Of a DNA stretch of 64,000 nucleotides, positions 45,585 through 55,436 are shown in pieces. Numbering within the stretch: the stretch's first letter is position 1; the number at the start of each line of letters is the position of its first letter. The DNA lies in contig CADADA010000003.1 of NCBI GenBank assembly GCA_902786515.1, positions 62,001-126,000 of the forward strand, given 5' to 3'. Below the pieces are notes generated by a model, which had not been told where the DNA came from, did no database searches, and saw only the letters and a program-made list of their open reading frames with translations. The position numbers and the translations under genes were made by a program. Source of the DNA: an uncultured Lachnospiraceae bacterium (GTDB taxonomy: Bacteria > Bacillota > Clostridia > Lachnospirales > Lachnospiraceae).

Positions 45585-46926
45585 TAATACAAAGGCGGAT
45601 AACATACAGCCAAGAAGTATTGTGCTGGATATTTTGATAGAAGTGCTTGAAAAAGACAGATTAAGCCATTTGGCAATACGTGATGCACTTCAAAGAAAAG
45701 AAATTACAGCACAATGTGACAGAGCATTTATAAAAAGGCTTGCACAAGGAACGATAGAAAGACTTCTTGAGCTTGATTATATTATTAACCTGTTTTCAAA
45801 AGTGAAGGTAAATAAGCAAAAACCGGTTATCAGAAATATACTTAGAATGTCGGTTTACCAGATAAAATATATGGACAGCGTTCCCGATTCGGCTGTATGT
45901 AATGAGGCGGTTAAACTGACATCTAAAAGAGGTTTTTATAACCTTAAAGGATTTGTAAACGGTGTTTTAAGAAATATAATGAGAAATCCCGAGAAACTTT
46001 TAATACCTGAGGATAATATCAGTATCAGGTACTCAATGCCACAGTGGATTATCGATTTATGGATGGATGAATATGGAAATGACCGTACGATGCAGATGTT
46101 AGATGCGTCACAAAAGGAGAAACGAATCTGTATCAGAAGAAATACATCAAAAATATCCGGAGAAAAATTTGAAGCAGCACTTAAGGAAGAGCAGATTCAA
46201 TTTGATAAATCACCTTTGTGCGAATATGTATATTATATCAGAAATGTTTCCGGTATTGACAAAATAAAAGCTTTTGGGGAAGGGATGTTTCAGGTTCAGG
46301 ATATGAGTTCTGTTATGGTGGGGCTTGCGGCAGATGTAAAAAAGGATATGATATGTCTGGATATGTGTGCTGCACCCGGAGGAAAAACCATGCATATTGC
46401 AGACCTTCTTAAAGGAACCGGTAAAGTATACGCAAGGGATATTTCAGAAGAAAAAATAAATCTTATCAGGGAAAATATTAAAAGAACAGGATTTCAAAAT
46501 GTTGAGACAAAGGTATTTGATGCAGCAAAAACAGATGAATCACTTATAGGACAGTGCGATTTGGTTATATGTGATCTGCCATGCTCGGGGCTCGGAGTAA
46601 TGGCAGGAAAATCAGATATTAAATACAAAACTTCTTATGAGGATATTATTAATCTGGCAGAGGTACAGAAGAATATTCTTGCAACGGCAAAGAAGTATTT
46701 GAAAAAAAACGGACGCCTGATTTTTAGTACCTGTACTGTTAATAAAATAGAAAATGACGATAATGTAAAGTGGATAAAAGAAAATCTTGGACTCACACCA
46801 TTTTCTCTTGAGAATATTATTCAGGATACTAAAAAATATCCTACAGCGGCAGACGGATATATTCAGATTTTTCCGGGTGATGATGATATGGATGGCTTTT
46901 TTGTTTCAGGATTCACTAATACTTAG
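45577..46926 (+). CDS. rsmB: 16S rRNA m5C967 methyltransferase RsmB
   Basis: RsmB methylates C967 of 16S rRNA. I chose GTG 45577, eight bases after GGAGG (45564-45568); the open frame begins 15 bases earlier. The 449-residue protein has an N-terminal NusB-like RNA-binding domain (about 10-140) and a C-terminal SAM-dependent methyltransferase domain with DMCAAPGGKTMH, the DLPCSGLGV catalytic-cysteine motif, and STCTVNKIEND with the second cysteine. It overlaps the YugP-like gene and precedes rlmN by 15 bp. Confidence 0.95.
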   Translation: MGSNTKADNIQPRSIVLDILIEVLEKDRLSHLAIRDALQRKEITAQCDRAFIKRLAQGTIERLLELDYIINLFSKVKVNKQKPVIRNILRMSVYQIKYMDSVPDSAVCNEAVKLTSKRGFYNLKGFVNGVLRNIMRNPEKLLIPEDNISIRYSMPQWIIDLWMDEYGNDRTMQMLDASQKEKRICIRRNTSKISGEKFEAALKEEQIQFDKSPLCEYVYYIRNVSGIDKIKAFGEGMFQVQDMSSVMVGLAADVKKDMICLDMCAAPGGKTMHIADLLKGTGKVYARDISEEKINLIRENIKRTGFQNVETKVFDAAKTDESLIGQCDLVICDLPCSGLGVMAGKSDIKYKTSYEDIINLAEVQKNILATAKKYLKKNGRLIFSTCTVNKIENDDNVKWIKENLGLTPFSLENIIQDTKKYPTAADGYIQIFPGDDDMDGFFVSGFTNT

Positions 46927-46941
46927 GCAGGTGATAAAAGA

Positions 46942-47979
46942 TTGGATAAAATAGATATTAAATCTTTAAATATGAATGAGCTTCAGGAACTGGTTGAGAG
47001 TATGGGGGAAAAGAAATTCCGTGCAAAGCAGATATTTGAATGGCTGCATCAAAAACTTGTAACTGATTTTGATGATATGAGCAACCTGTCTCTGGGTCTG
47101 CGGAAAAAATTGCAGGAGAAATGTTATATTGCATGCCTTAAACCGGTGGAAGTGCTTACTTCAAAGATAGACGGTACAAGCAAGTTTTTATTCAGATTAC
47201 AGGATGGCAATGTGATTGAAAGCGTGCTCATGAAGTATAAGTTTGGAAATTCCGTCTGTATATCAACACAGGTGGGATGCAGGATGGGATGCAGATTCTG
47301 TGCATCCACACTTGGAGGACTCGAAAGAAATCTCACAGCTTCAGAAATGCTTGACGAAGTGTACCGTATCAGTTACATAACAGGTGAGAGAGTTTCACAT
47401 GTTGTTTTAATGGGTACGGGTGAGCCTTTAGACAATTATGATAACGTTTTAAAGTTTGTAAAAATGATAAACGATGAAAATGGCTTGCATATTAGTCAAA
47501 GAAATATTACAATATCATCATGTGGGATTGTTGAGAATATAAAAAAACTGGCAGATGAGAATATGCAGATTACTTTTGCGTTGTCACTACATGCATCAGA
47601 TGATGAGACAAGGAAACAGCTGATGCCGGTTGCGTACAGATACGATATCAGTCAGGTACTTGATGCCTGCAGGTATTATTACGATAAGACAAAAAGAAGA
47701 GTAACATTTGAATATAGTCTGGTAAGCGGTGTAAATGATACCACCGCAGAAGCAGACAGACTATCAGAAGTATTAAGGAATATGCAGGGACATGTAAATC
47801 TTATTCCCGTTAATCCCATTGAAGAAAGAGATTACACGCAGAGTGACAGAAAATCAGTGCTGGCATTTAAAAACAGACTTGAAAAAAATGGAATTAATGT
47901 TACTATAAGAAGGGAAATGGGGAGAGATATTAATGGAGCATGCGGACAATTGAGAAAAAGTTATGAGGATTCGCACTAA
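46942..47979 (+). CDS. rlmN: Dual-specificity RNA methyltransferase RlmN
   Basis: RlmN is a radical-SAM enzyme that makes m2A2503 in 23S rRNA and m2A37 in tRNAs. The 345-residue protein starts with TTG (MDKIDIKSLN). The iron-sulfur motif CRMGCRFCAS (CxxxCxxC) is near residue 113. MGTGEPLDNYDNVLKFV and LALSLHAS-type blocks follow, and the second catalytic cysteine is in GACGQL near the C-terminus. The Cfr-type resistance enzyme is a paralogue, but the housekeeping context favours RlmN. Confidence 0.96.
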   Translation: MDKIDIKSLNMNELQELVESMGEKKFRAKQIFEWLHQKLVTDFDDMSNLSLGLRKKLQEKCYIACLKPVEVLTSKIDGTSKFLFRLQDGNVIESVLMKYKFGNSVCISTQVGCRMGCRFCASTLGGLERNLTASEMLDEVYRISYITGERVSHVVLMGTGEPLDNYDNVLKFVKMINDENGLHISQRNITISSCGIVENIKKLADENMQITFALSLHASDDETRKQLMPVAYRYDISQVLDACRYYYDKTKRRVTFEYSLVSGVNDTTAEADRLSEVLRNMQGHVNLIPVNPIEERDYTQSDRKSVLAFKNRLEKNGINVTIRREMGRDINGACGQLRKSYEDSH

Positions 47980-48020
47980 ATTATATATAAGGGACGAAGA
48001 AGGAAAAAGGAGGTAATATC

Positions 48021-48758
48021 TTGGAATCATATGCGATAACCGATATGGGTGTTAAGAGGCGGACTAATCAGGATTATGTGTTTGCTACGGACTCTCCAGT
48101 CGGTAAACTCCCGAACCTGTACATAGTTGCAGACGGTATGGGAGGCCACAAGGCCGGTGATTTTGCTTCTAAGTATACAGTTGGGGCATTTATTGAGACA
48201 GTAAAAAATTCTAAGGCAGATAATCCGATTTCAATTATCGATGAGGCTGTTACATCAGCAAACCTTGCTTTGATAGAAAAGGCATCGGAGAATATAGATA
48301 TGAACGGAATGGGAACAACTCTGGTAGTTGCCACCGTGATTAATGATATGATATATATTGCAAATGTGGGTGACAGCAGATTATATCTTATAGATGACGA
48401 GATACGTCAGATTACAAGAGATCACTCATTGGTTGCTGAGATGGTATACATGGGTGAACTTGACAAGAAAAGTGCAAGAACCCATGAAAAGAAGAATATA
48501 ATTACAAGAGCAGTCGGAGCCGATATGGAGCTGGTTGCAGATTATTTTGAGATTGAATATTCACCGGGAGACATTATATTGATGTGTACTGACGGTCTGA
48601 CCAATATGGTTGAAGACTCAGACATAAGAGATATTATTATTCAGGGCGACAGGGATTTATCAAAAATAGCACACAGACTGGTAGATACTGCAAATGATAA
48701 TGGTGGCAAAGATAATATAGGAATTGTGCTTGCCATACCGGATTATCCGGGTGAGTAA
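48021..48758 (+). CDS. stp: PP2C-type Ser/Thr protein phosphatase (Stp/PrpC)
   Basis: The 245-residue phosphatase reverses PrkC phosphorylation. It starts with TTG behind AAAGGAGG. The metal-binding motifs of bacterial PP2C are present: RRTNQDYVF (Asp), VADGMGGHKAGDFAS, ANVGDSRLYLID, TRDHSLV, CTDGLTNMV and GGKDNIGIVL. It lies 14 bp before the kinase gene, the conserved stp-prkC-rsgA-rpe-thiN order. Confidence 0.96.
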   Translation: MESYAITDMGVKRRTNQDYVFATDSPVGKLPNLYIVADGMGGHKAGDFASKYTVGAFIETVKNSKADNPISIIDEAVTSANLALIEKASENIDMNGMGTTLVVATVINDMIYIANVGDSRLYLIDDEIRQITRDHSLVAEMVYMGELDKKSARTHEKKNIITRAVGADMELVADYFEIEYSPGDIILMCTDGLTNMVEDSDIRDIIIQGDRDLSKIAHRLVDTANDNGGKDNIGIVLAIPDYPGE

Positions 48759-48772
48759 AGTGGAGGTTAATT

Positions 48773-51061
48773 ATGTTAAGAAAAGGAATGTTCATTAGTG
48801 ACCGATATGAGATTATTGATAAAGTCGGTTCCGGCGGAATGTCCGATGTATATAAAGCAAAATGTCATAAACTTAACAGGTTTGTGGCAATAAAGGTTTT
48901 AAAAGCAGAATTTAGTGAAGATAAGAATTTTGTATCAAAATTCAAGGTGGAAGCCCAGTCAGCAGCGGGCCTGGCACATCCCAATATTGTAAGCGTGTTT
49001 GATGTTGGTGAAGATAATGGAATTCATTACATAGTAATGGAGCTTGTTGAAGGAATTACATTAAAAAAATATATAGAAAAGAAGGGCAGATTATCCACAA
49101 AGGAAGCAGTAAGTATTGCAATACAGGTTGCACAGGGAATAGAGGCAGCGCATAACAATCACATTATTCACAGAGATATAAAGCCTCAGAATATTATCAT
49201 TTCAAGAGAAGGAAAAGTAAAAGTTACGGATTTTGGTATTGCGAGGGCAGCTTCGTCAAATACTATTAATTCTAATGCAATGGGCTCAGTCCACTATATT
49301 TCTCCTGAGCAGGCGAGAGGTGGATTTATTGATGAGAAGAGTGATATTTATTCATTGGGAATTACTTTGTATGAGATGATTACGGGAAGCGTTCCTTTTG
49401 AAGGCGATTCTACAGTTACAGTTGCATTGCAGCACATACAGGGCGAGATACCTTCTCCGAGAGAATTTGTAGATGATTTACCGATCAGTGTGGAAAAGAT
49501 TATTGAAAAATGTACCCAGAAGAAACCGGACAGAAGGTATTCAAAGGTGTCTCTTCTGATAGCGGATTTGAAACATTCGCTTATTTCACCGGATGAGGAT
49601 TTTGTAGAGATTGCGCCGGTGTCAAATAATCAGTCTACCGTTGTTATTTCTGACGCAGAAGTTGCATTGATTAGAAAAGAAACAGGAAGAACGGATGACG
49701 ATTTTGAAGATATCAGTGAAAATACTGCCGATTTTCCTTCAGTGGATGATGAAGATGACGATGATGACGACGATGAAGAAGACAATCCAAAACTTGACAA
49801 GATTGTTGCGATCGGCGGAATAATAACAGGTGTACTTGTACTTGCAGTAGTGATTTTTCTTGCCGTAAGCATTTTTAAGAACGGCACAGGCGGTGGAGAT
49901 TCAAAGAATAATACTGAAGAGACCACAACCTTAGATGCAAATCACACTATTATGCCTGACCTTACGGGTATGACAGAAGAAGAGGCAATCGATGCAATCG
50001 GTAAGGCAAGTCTTGGTTACGTTATCGAGACTCAGAACAGCAATACAGTAGAAGAAGGTCATGTTATATCTGCCTCAGTTGAGTATGGAAAGGTTATCGA
50101 AAAGAATACCAAGATTAAGATTCAGGTAAGTGAGGGAGCAAAACCACAGGATATGCCTGATGATTTAGTAGGTATGACCAGAGAAGAGGCTATTGAGACA
50201 CTTAATAAACTGAACCTCAATCTTACTTACGACATTCAGCCTGTTGAAGATGATTCGGTTGAATTGGATGTTGTTATTAAGACAGAGCCGGCTTATCCTG
50301 CTACGATTAAATACGGAGATACGATTGTAATTTATTATAGCTCAGGTGGTGCGGTTGCGACTGATGCGGTTGTTCCGAATATTGTGGGATACACAGAGAC
50401 GGCTGCCAACAATTCTCTTGCGGCTGCAAATCTGAAACTCGGTAATGTAGAGCATCAGAACAGTGACACTGTATCTGAGGGACTAATTATGCATCAGGAT
50501 GTAAATCCAAATGAGAAACTTCCTGTAGGAAGTCTGGTCAATGTTATTATCAGTGACGGACCTGAAAAAAGATGTGTAGTTCCGGATATTTTGAACTGTT
50601 CAGTATCAGAGGCTACTGCAAAGCTTCAGGAGGCAGGGCTTGCACTTGGTTCGGAGATGGAAGCAACTTACAGTGAATCGTACAGTCCGGGATGTGTATG
50701 TGAGCAGGGAATTGCATCAGGTACATCTGTTGCTCCGGGAACAGTGGTTGATTACAGACTTAGTCTTGGAGCTGAGACGACGGCTGCAGAGGTTTATTCT
50801 GCATCAGTTGCGATAAAGAAGAAAGATATCGTGAGAAATCTTGAAGCTGATGAAGAAGGAAATTACACGGGAACCGTTGTGATTAAAGTTGACGGAAGTT
50901 TCTATGATTTTGATTCTAAGTACGCAGATTTGTCAGCATGGCCTGATTCGTGGACTTTAGATTTGCCTGACAGGGAAGAAAGCGGAACAGCGACAGTTGA
51001 AGTGTATGTAAATGATGTATCAAGTCCGGTATACACTTATGATGTCAAATATAAGAACTAG
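48773..51061 (+). CDS. prkC: Membrane Ser/Thr protein kinase with PASTA domains (PrkC)
   Basis: The kinase senses peptidoglycan fragments or lipid II and controls growth and spore germination. The 762 residues comprise an N-terminal kinase domain (about 10-270) with GSGGMSDVYKA, the lysine of VAIKVLK, HRDIKPQN, DFGIARA and the SPEQARGG activation segment. A linker with an unbroken acidic run of Asp/Glu (about 324-341) and one transmembrane helix (about 344-368) follow. Four extracellular PASTA repeats (about 396-672) come next, then a C-terminal beta-rich domain of about 90 residues. The Thr-rich linker before the membrane probably carries autophosphorylation sites. Confidence 0.95.
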   Translation: MLRKGMFISDRYEIIDKVGSGGMSDVYKAKCHKLNRFVAIKVLKAEFSEDKNFVSKFKVEAQSAAGLAHPNIVSVFDVGEDNGIHYIVMELVEGITLKKYIEKKGRLSTKEAVSIAIQVAQGIEAAHNNHIIHRDIKPQNIIISREGKVKVTDFGIARAASSNTINSNAMGSVHYISPEQARGGFIDEKSDIYSLGITLYEMITGSVPFEGDSTVTVALQHIQGEIPSPREFVDDLPISVEKIIEKCTQKKPDRRYSKVSLLIADLKHSLISPDEDFVEIAPVSNNQSTVVISDAEVALIRKETGRTDDDFEDISENTADFPSVDDEDDDDDDDEEDNPKLDKIVAIGGIITGVLVLAVVIFLAVSIFKNGTGGGDSKNNTEETTTLDANHTIMPDLTGMTEEEAIDAIGKASLGYVIETQNSNTVEEGHVISASVEYGKVIEKNTKIKIQVSEGAKPQDMPDDLVGMTREEAIETLNKLNLNLTYDIQPVEDDSVELDVVIKTEPAYPATIKYGDTIVIYYSSGGAVATDAVVPNIVGYTETAANNSLAAANLKLGNVEHQNSDTVSEGLIMHQDVNPNEKLPVGSLVNVIISDGPEKRCVVPDILNCSVSEATAKLQEAGLALGSEMEATYSESYSPGCVCEQGIASGTSVAPGTVVDYRLSLGAETTAAEVYSASVAIKKKDIVRNLEADEEGNYTGTVVIKVDGSFYDFDSKYADLSAWPDSWTLDLPDREESGTATVEVYVNDVSSPVYTYDVKYKN

Positions 51062-51069
51062 GATAATAT

Positions 51070-51948
51070 ATGCAGGGAAAAATTATTAAAGGCATTGCAG
51101 GATTCTACTATGTACATGTGGTACATAGTGGAATCTATGAATGTAAAGCAAAAGGCGTTTTTAGAAATAAAAAAATAAAACCGTTAGTGGGAGATAATGT
51201 CATCTTAGACGTTATTGATGAGGATAATCATATCGGCAACATTATAGAGGTATGCAAAAGAACCAATGAACTGATTCGTCCGGCAGTGGCCAACATCGAT
51301 CAGTCATTGGTAGTTTTTGCTGTATCGAGACCTGAACCAAACATAAATCTGCTGGATCGTTTTTTGGTGATGATGGAAAGGCAGGATATTCCGGCAGTTA
51401 TATGTTTTAATAAATCAGATCTCATACCGGAGGATGAAATAATAAAGCTTAGAGACATTTATGTTAATGCAGGATATCATGTGATTTGCACAAGTACCAT
51501 ATACGGAACAGGTGTTGATGATGTAAAGAGAGTACTTATGGGAAAGACCACAGCTCTTGCAGGACCTTCAGGGGTTGGAAAGTCATCCATGCTCAACGCC
51601 ATCATACCGGATGCAAATTCACAGACAGGTGGAATAAGTGAAAAAATCGGAAGGGGCAGGAATACTACCCGCCATACGGAGATATTTAATCTTGAAGAAG
51701 ACACCTACATCATGGATACTCCGGGATTTACGTCTCTATATGCTGACGATTTTGATAAGGTAATGTTAAAGGAATATTTCCCTGAGTTTCGTAAGTATCA
51801 TAATCAGTGCCGGTTCGGTGGCTGTATTCATGAAAATGAACCCGACTGTGCAGTGAAAACAGCAGTAGAAAACGGAGAAATTAGTAAAAGCAGATATGAT
51901 AATTATTTACTAATGCTTCAGGATATAAAAAATAAAAAGAGATATTAA
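51070..51948 (+). CDS. rsgA: Ribosome small-subunit GTPase RsgA
   Basis: RsgA is a circularly permuted GTPase for 30S maturation. The 292-residue protein has an N-terminal OB-fold, then G4 FNKSD before G1 GPSGVGKSS, G2 (TTRHTEI) and G3 DTPGFTSL, in the permuted order. A C-terminal zinc knuckle follows (CRFGGCIHENEPDCAV). It lies nine bases after prkC. Confidence 0.96.
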   Translation: MQGKIIKGIAGFYYVHVVHSGIYECKAKGVFRNKKIKPLVGDNVILDVIDEDNHIGNIIEVCKRTNELIRPAVANIDQSLVVFAVSRPEPNINLLDRFLVMMERQDIPAVICFNKSDLIPEDEIIKLRDIYVNAGYHVICTSTIYGTGVDDVKRVLMGKTTALAGPSGVGKSSMLNAIIPDANSQTGGISEKIGRGRNTTRHTEIFNLEEDTYIMDTPGFTSLYADDFDKVMLKEYFPEFRKYHNQCRFGGCIHENEPDCAVKTAVENGEISKSRYDNYLLMLQDIKNKKRY

Positions 51949-51966
51949 ACAGAGAGGAAGAAAAAA

Positions 51967-52632
51967 ATGATTTATTTAGCACCGTCCATATTATCAGCAG
52001 ATTTTTCAAAATTAGGAGAAGATATAATCAATGTGGATAAAGCGGGAGCAGATTACATCCATATTGATGTTATGGATGGAAGTTTTGTACCAAGTATTTC
52101 TTTTGGAATGCCGGTCATAAAATCTATAAGAAAATGTACGGATAAGGTGTTCGATGTACATTTAATGATAGATGAACCTGTCCGTTATATTGAAGAATTT
52201 AAAGAAGCAGGAGCGGATATCATCACAGTACATGCAGAGAGCTGTATTCATCTGAACCGGACAATTGAGGCTATAAAAGCTGCAGGATGTAAGGCTTCTG
52301 TGGCATTAAATCCTTCTACACCTCTTAGTGCCCTTGAGTATGTTCTGGAATACGTGGATATGGTGCTGCTTATGAGCGTAAATCCTGGATTTGGCGGCCA
52401 GAAATATATTGAAAATGTAACCGGCAAAATTGCAGCCCTTAAGGATATCGTACTTAAAAAAAATCTATCCGTGAATATTGAGGTGGATGGTGGAATTAAT
52501 ACAAGCAACGTGGCAGATGTGATTGATGCCGGAGCAAACGTGATTGTTGCAGGTTCTGCTATATTTAACGGAGATATTGAAAAAAATACAGCACGGTTCA
52601 AAGAAATATTTAAGGACAGTGGTATTGCATGA
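51967..52632 (+). CDS. rpe: Ribulose-phosphate 3-epimerase
   Basis: Rpe interconverts ribulose-5-P and xylulose-5-P in the pentose phosphate pathway. The 221-residue TIM barrel has APSILSADFSKLGEDI, HIDVMDGSFVP, DVHLMIDEP, LLMSVNPGFGGQ and IEVDGGINTSN, with the catalytic Asp and metal-binding His/Asp residues. It overlaps thiN by four bases. Confidence 0.97.
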   Translation: MIYLAPSILSADFSKLGEDIINVDKAGADYIHIDVMDGSFVPSISFGMPVIKSIRKCTDKVFDVHLMIDEPVRYIEEFKEAGADIITVHAESCIHLNRTIEAIKAAGCKASVALNPSTPLSALEYVLEYVDMVLLMSVNPGFGGQKYIENVTGKIAALKDIVLKKNLSVNIEVDGGINTSNVADVIDAGANVIVAGSAIFNGDIEKNTARFKEIFKDSGIA

Positions 52633-53285
52633 AAAAAGCACTTTTCATAAGCGGAGGTCACATGAATGTGAGGTGGGCATCTGATTATGTAGAAAATAAA
52701 AGATATCAAATGATAATTGCTATTGATGGTGGACTTGAAAGGGCAGAGGAATTAGGTATAGTGCCAACCCACATTGTGGGGGATTTTGATACTGTCAGAG
52801 AATCGGTTCTTAAGAAATATCTTAATATAGATAATATCATCGTAAAAAGACTTTGTCCTGAAAAAGATGCTACGGATACAGAGGTTGCCATAAAGATGGC
52901 CATAGAAGAAGGTTGTGATGCTGTAGACATTATAGCCGGAACCGGAACACGGATTGATCATACGATTGCCAATATTCATGTTTTACAGTTATTTCTTGAG
53001 AAAGAAATAGAAGCGGTGATTGTCAACGAGAATAACAGAATAAGGCTGATAAATAGGAATTATAGCATGGAAAGAACACAAGCATTTGGAAAATACGTAT
53101 CATTTCTTCCATTCACGGATGTGGTAGAAGGGTTCGGCCTTTCAGGTTTTAAATATCCCGTAAAAGATATAACGGTAAACAAAAGCAATTGGATGAGTCT
53201 CGGTGTAAGCAACGAAATAGTTGATGAAAAATGTCTTATTGAAGTAAAAAAAGGAATATTAATAATGATTGAGTCAATCGATTGA
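52629..53285 (+). CDS. thiN: Thiamine pyrophosphokinase
   Basis: The enzyme phosphorylates thiamine to thiamine pyrophosphate. The 218-residue protein has IIAIDGGLERAEELGIVPTHIVGDFDTV and CPEKDATDTEVAIKMA (the catalytic-domain motifs of the TPK family), DIIAGTGTRIDHTIANIHVL, and a C-terminal thiamine-binding beta domain. It closes the prkC-rsgA-rpe-thiN run and ends before a bidirectional terminator facing ychF. Confidence 0.93.
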   Translation: MKKALFISGGHMNVRWASDYVENKRYQMIIAIDGGLERAEELGIVPTHIVGDFDTVRESVLKKYLNIDNIIVKRLCPEKDATDTEVAIKMAIEEGCDAVDIIAGTGTRIDHTIANIHVLQLFLEKEIEAVIVNENNRIRLINRNYSMERTQAFGKYVSFLPFTDVVEGFGLSGFKYPVKDITVNKSNWMSLGVSNEIVDEKCLIEVKKGILIMIESID

Positions 53286-53300
53286 GTCTATATAAAATAC

Positions 53301-53347
53301 CCCATGGTTTTGAGTAGATAAATACTTAAAACCATGGGAATTTTTTT
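53301..53347. terminator. Bidirectional terminator between thiN and ychF
   Basis: CCCATGGTTTT/AAAACCATGGG (11 bp, 53301-53338) extended by AGTA/TACT is followed by AATTTTTTT on the plus strand. The minus-strand side has only a weak T-tract. The ychF stop codon overlaps its edge. Confidence 0.85.
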
Positions 53348-54443
53348 AGACATTAAAACGGAATAAAATGACATCACCGTCTTTTACGACATATTCTTTA
53401 CCTTCGAGTCTTACAAGACCTTTATCTTTTGCTGCAGAATAAGAGCCACAGTCGAGTAAGTCCTTATAATTGATAACTTCGGCACGAATAAAACCACGTT
53501 CAAAATCTGTATGTATTTTGCCGGCTGCCTGAGGTGCTTTTGTACCGTTATGAATTGTCCATGCTCTCGTTTCGTCTTCTCCTGAAGTGAGATAGCTGAT
53601 TAATCCAAGTAATTGATAACTGGCTTTAATAAGCTTATCAAGACCTGATTCCTTTAATCCGAGTTCTTCAAGGAAAAGAGCCTTTTCTTCTTCATCAAGT
53701 TCAGCCATTTCCTGTTCAATCTGTGCACAGATTACAAACACTTCGCTGCCGGTCTCAGAAGCATATTTCTTTACTGAACTTACATATTCATTAGAAGCAC
53801 CATCATCGCCTAAATCATCCTCAGAAACATTAGCTGCGTAAATCACAGGTTTGTATGTTAGCAGATTGTAGGAAGATAAAAGAGCAAGTTCGTCTTCATC
53901 TGCGACCTCAAAATTCTTTGCTAATTTTCCTTCTTCCAGAAAAGTCTTCAATCTGTTCAACAAATCCAGTTCTTTAGCAAGTGTCTTATCATTCCTTGCT
54001 CCTTTTGACGTTTTCGCAATACGACGATCAAGAATTTCGATATCAGAGAAAACTAATTCAAGATTGATTGTCTCAACGTCTCTTAGAGGGTCGACACTGC
54101 CATCCACATGTACTACGTTTGTATCATCAAAACATCTTACCACATGGACAATCGCATCTACCTCACGAATATTGGAAAGAAACTGATTGCCGAGCCCCTC
54201 ACCTTTTGAGGCTCCTTTTACTAACCCTGCGATGTCTACAAATTCAATAACTGCAGGAGTTACCTTTTTAGAGTTGTATAACGCAGCAAGTTTATTTAAA
54301 CGCTCATCAGGAACCGTAACAATCCCGATATTCGGATCGATGGTACAGAACGGATAATTGGCTGATTCAGCACCTGCTTTCGTTAAAGAATTAAAAAGTG
54401 TACTTTTACCAACGTTTGGTAATCCAACAATACCTAATTTCAT
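53346..54443 (-). CDS. ychF: Redox-regulated ATPase YchF (Obg-like)
   Basis: YchF is a TRAFAC-class NTPase that prefers ATP and binds ribosomes. The 365-residue protein has G1 GLPNVGKSTLFN (about 6-17), G3 DIAGLVKGASKGEGLGN, a helical hairpin insertion (about 125-200), and a C-terminal TGS domain (TIHNGTKAPQAAGKIHTDFERGFIRAEV). It is the only complete minus-strand protein gene in the window and diverges from the Lgt-like gene. Confidence 0.97.
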   Translation of the reverse strand: MKLGIVGLPNVGKSTLFNSLTKAGAESANYPFCTIDPNIGIVTVPDERLNKLAALYNSKKVTPAVIEFVDIAGLVKGASKGEGLGNQFLSNIREVDAIVHVVRCFDDTNVVHVDGSVDPLRDVETINLELVFSDIEILDRRIAKTSKGARNDKTLAKELDLLNRLKTFLEEGKLAKNFEVADEDELALLSSYNLLTYKPVIYAANVSEDDLGDDGASNEYVSSVKKYASETGSEVFVICAQIEQEMAELDEEEKALFLEELGLKESGLDKLIKASYQLLGLISYLTSGEDETRAWTIHNGTKAPQAAGKIHTDFERGFIRAEVINYKDLLDCGSYSAAKDKGLVRLEGKEYVVKDGDVILFRFNV

Positions 54444-54545
54444 AAAAACCTACTTTCCGCACATGCATAACCTGTAAAAAATACAGCGATATCGCAGTGC
54501 CTGTTAATCGGTACAAGTTTATCATATTTTTTTATAAAATAAAAG

Positions 54546-54573
54546 TTGAAATATTTCATTTTTAACATATAAT
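54546..54573 (+). promoter_or_regulatory. Predicted promoter before the Lgt-like gene
   Basis: TTGAAA (54546-54551) and a perfect TATAAT (54568-54573) are separated by 16 bp. The expected start point (about 54580) is almost at the first possible start codon (GTG 54583), so either the message is leaderless or a later start is used. Confidence 0.6.
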
Positions 54574-54582
54574 AGGAATAGT

Positions 54583-55365
54583 GTGAAAAAAATGGGAAAG
54601 GGCATGGATATTATTATGCTGGCAGAAGTAAGTGTAAGATTCCCACATTTAGGAATTGATTTGTTAAACCTTGCAGAAAAGGTACATATATTAGGGATTG
54701 ATATCCCGGTGTTTTTGTTATTAATTCTGGCGGGTATCTTAATAGGTACGGCTTATATATTGTATGCCGCTTATAGTGATTTACAGATATTGGACATATA
54801 CATAGAACTGTGTGTTTGTGGAATCATAGTCGGAATCATAGGTGGCAGATTGCTATATATTATATTGAACTTTAGCTCGTTTAGAGGAGATTTAATCCAG
54901 ATATTGAATTTAAAAAATGGAGGAATCTCATGGCTGGGATTTGGAGCGGCATGCTTTGCGACCTGTGTCACATTTTCTAAGCTGAAGGGGACAGATTTAT
55001 TCAAGGTGCTTGATATATGTTCAACAGGAGCGGTTCTCGGAGCTGCCGTCGGAAAGCTGGGTCACATATTTTCGGGAACAGGATTTGGCGGATATACGGA
55101 TTCTCTGATTGCGATGCAGATAAAATATTCCGATGCAAAGGATTTTATAAGTCAGGAAGTATTAAATCATGTTATTCTCTATGACGGAAGCAGATACATA
55201 CAGGTTCATCCGATATTCATATATGAGATTTTGGGATGTATATTACTATTTATAATATGTATATTGCTAAAACGTATCAAAAAGATACCGTCAGGATGTA
55301 TTTTTGGAATATGTGTCATCGGAGTAGTGGCGATGACATTGCTAACTAAATATTGTGTGAGGTGA
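54583..55365 (+). CDS. Prolipoprotein diacylglyceryl transferase-like membrane protein
   Basis: The polytopic membrane protein, up to 260 residues, has the Lgt plan: GIIGGRLLYII, NGGISWLGFGAA, a VGKLGHIFSGTGFGGYTD block and HPIFIYEILGC near the C-terminus. Canonical Lgt reads GGxxFHGG or GGxVFYGG and GRxGNFxNGE at the middle blocks. Here the His/Tyr becomes Leu and the Arg-Asn pair becomes Lys-His, so catalysis by the usual route is doubtful. It may be a paralogue with another role. Starts at GTG 54583, ATG 54592 or ATG 54604 are all possible; I give the longest. It has its own promoter and terminator and lies just upstream of mraZ. Confidence 0.65.
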   Translation: MKKMGKGMDIIMLAEVSVRFPHLGIDLLNLAEKVHILGIDIPVFLLLILAGILIGTAYILYAAYSDLQILDIYIELCVCGIIVGIIGGRLLYIILNFSSFRGDLIQILNLKNGGISWLGFGAACFATCVTFSKLKGTDLFKVLDICSTGAVLGAAVGKLGHIFSGTGFGGYTDSLIAMQIKYSDAKDFISQEVLNHVILYDGSRYIQVHPIFIYEILGCILLFIICILLKRIKKIPSGCIFGICVIGVVAMTLLTKYCVR

Positions 55366-55416
55366 AACTAAGACCACAAGATGTGCTAATTACACAAAAG
55401 GTCTTAGTTTTTTTTG
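55365..55416 (+). terminator. Terminator after the Lgt-like gene
   Basis: AAACTAAGACC (55365-55375) and GGTCTTAGTTT (55400-55410) form an 11-bp perfect stem followed by a run of T. Confidence 0.9.
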
Positions 55417-55436
55417 TTCACTTTGATGAAAAATGC

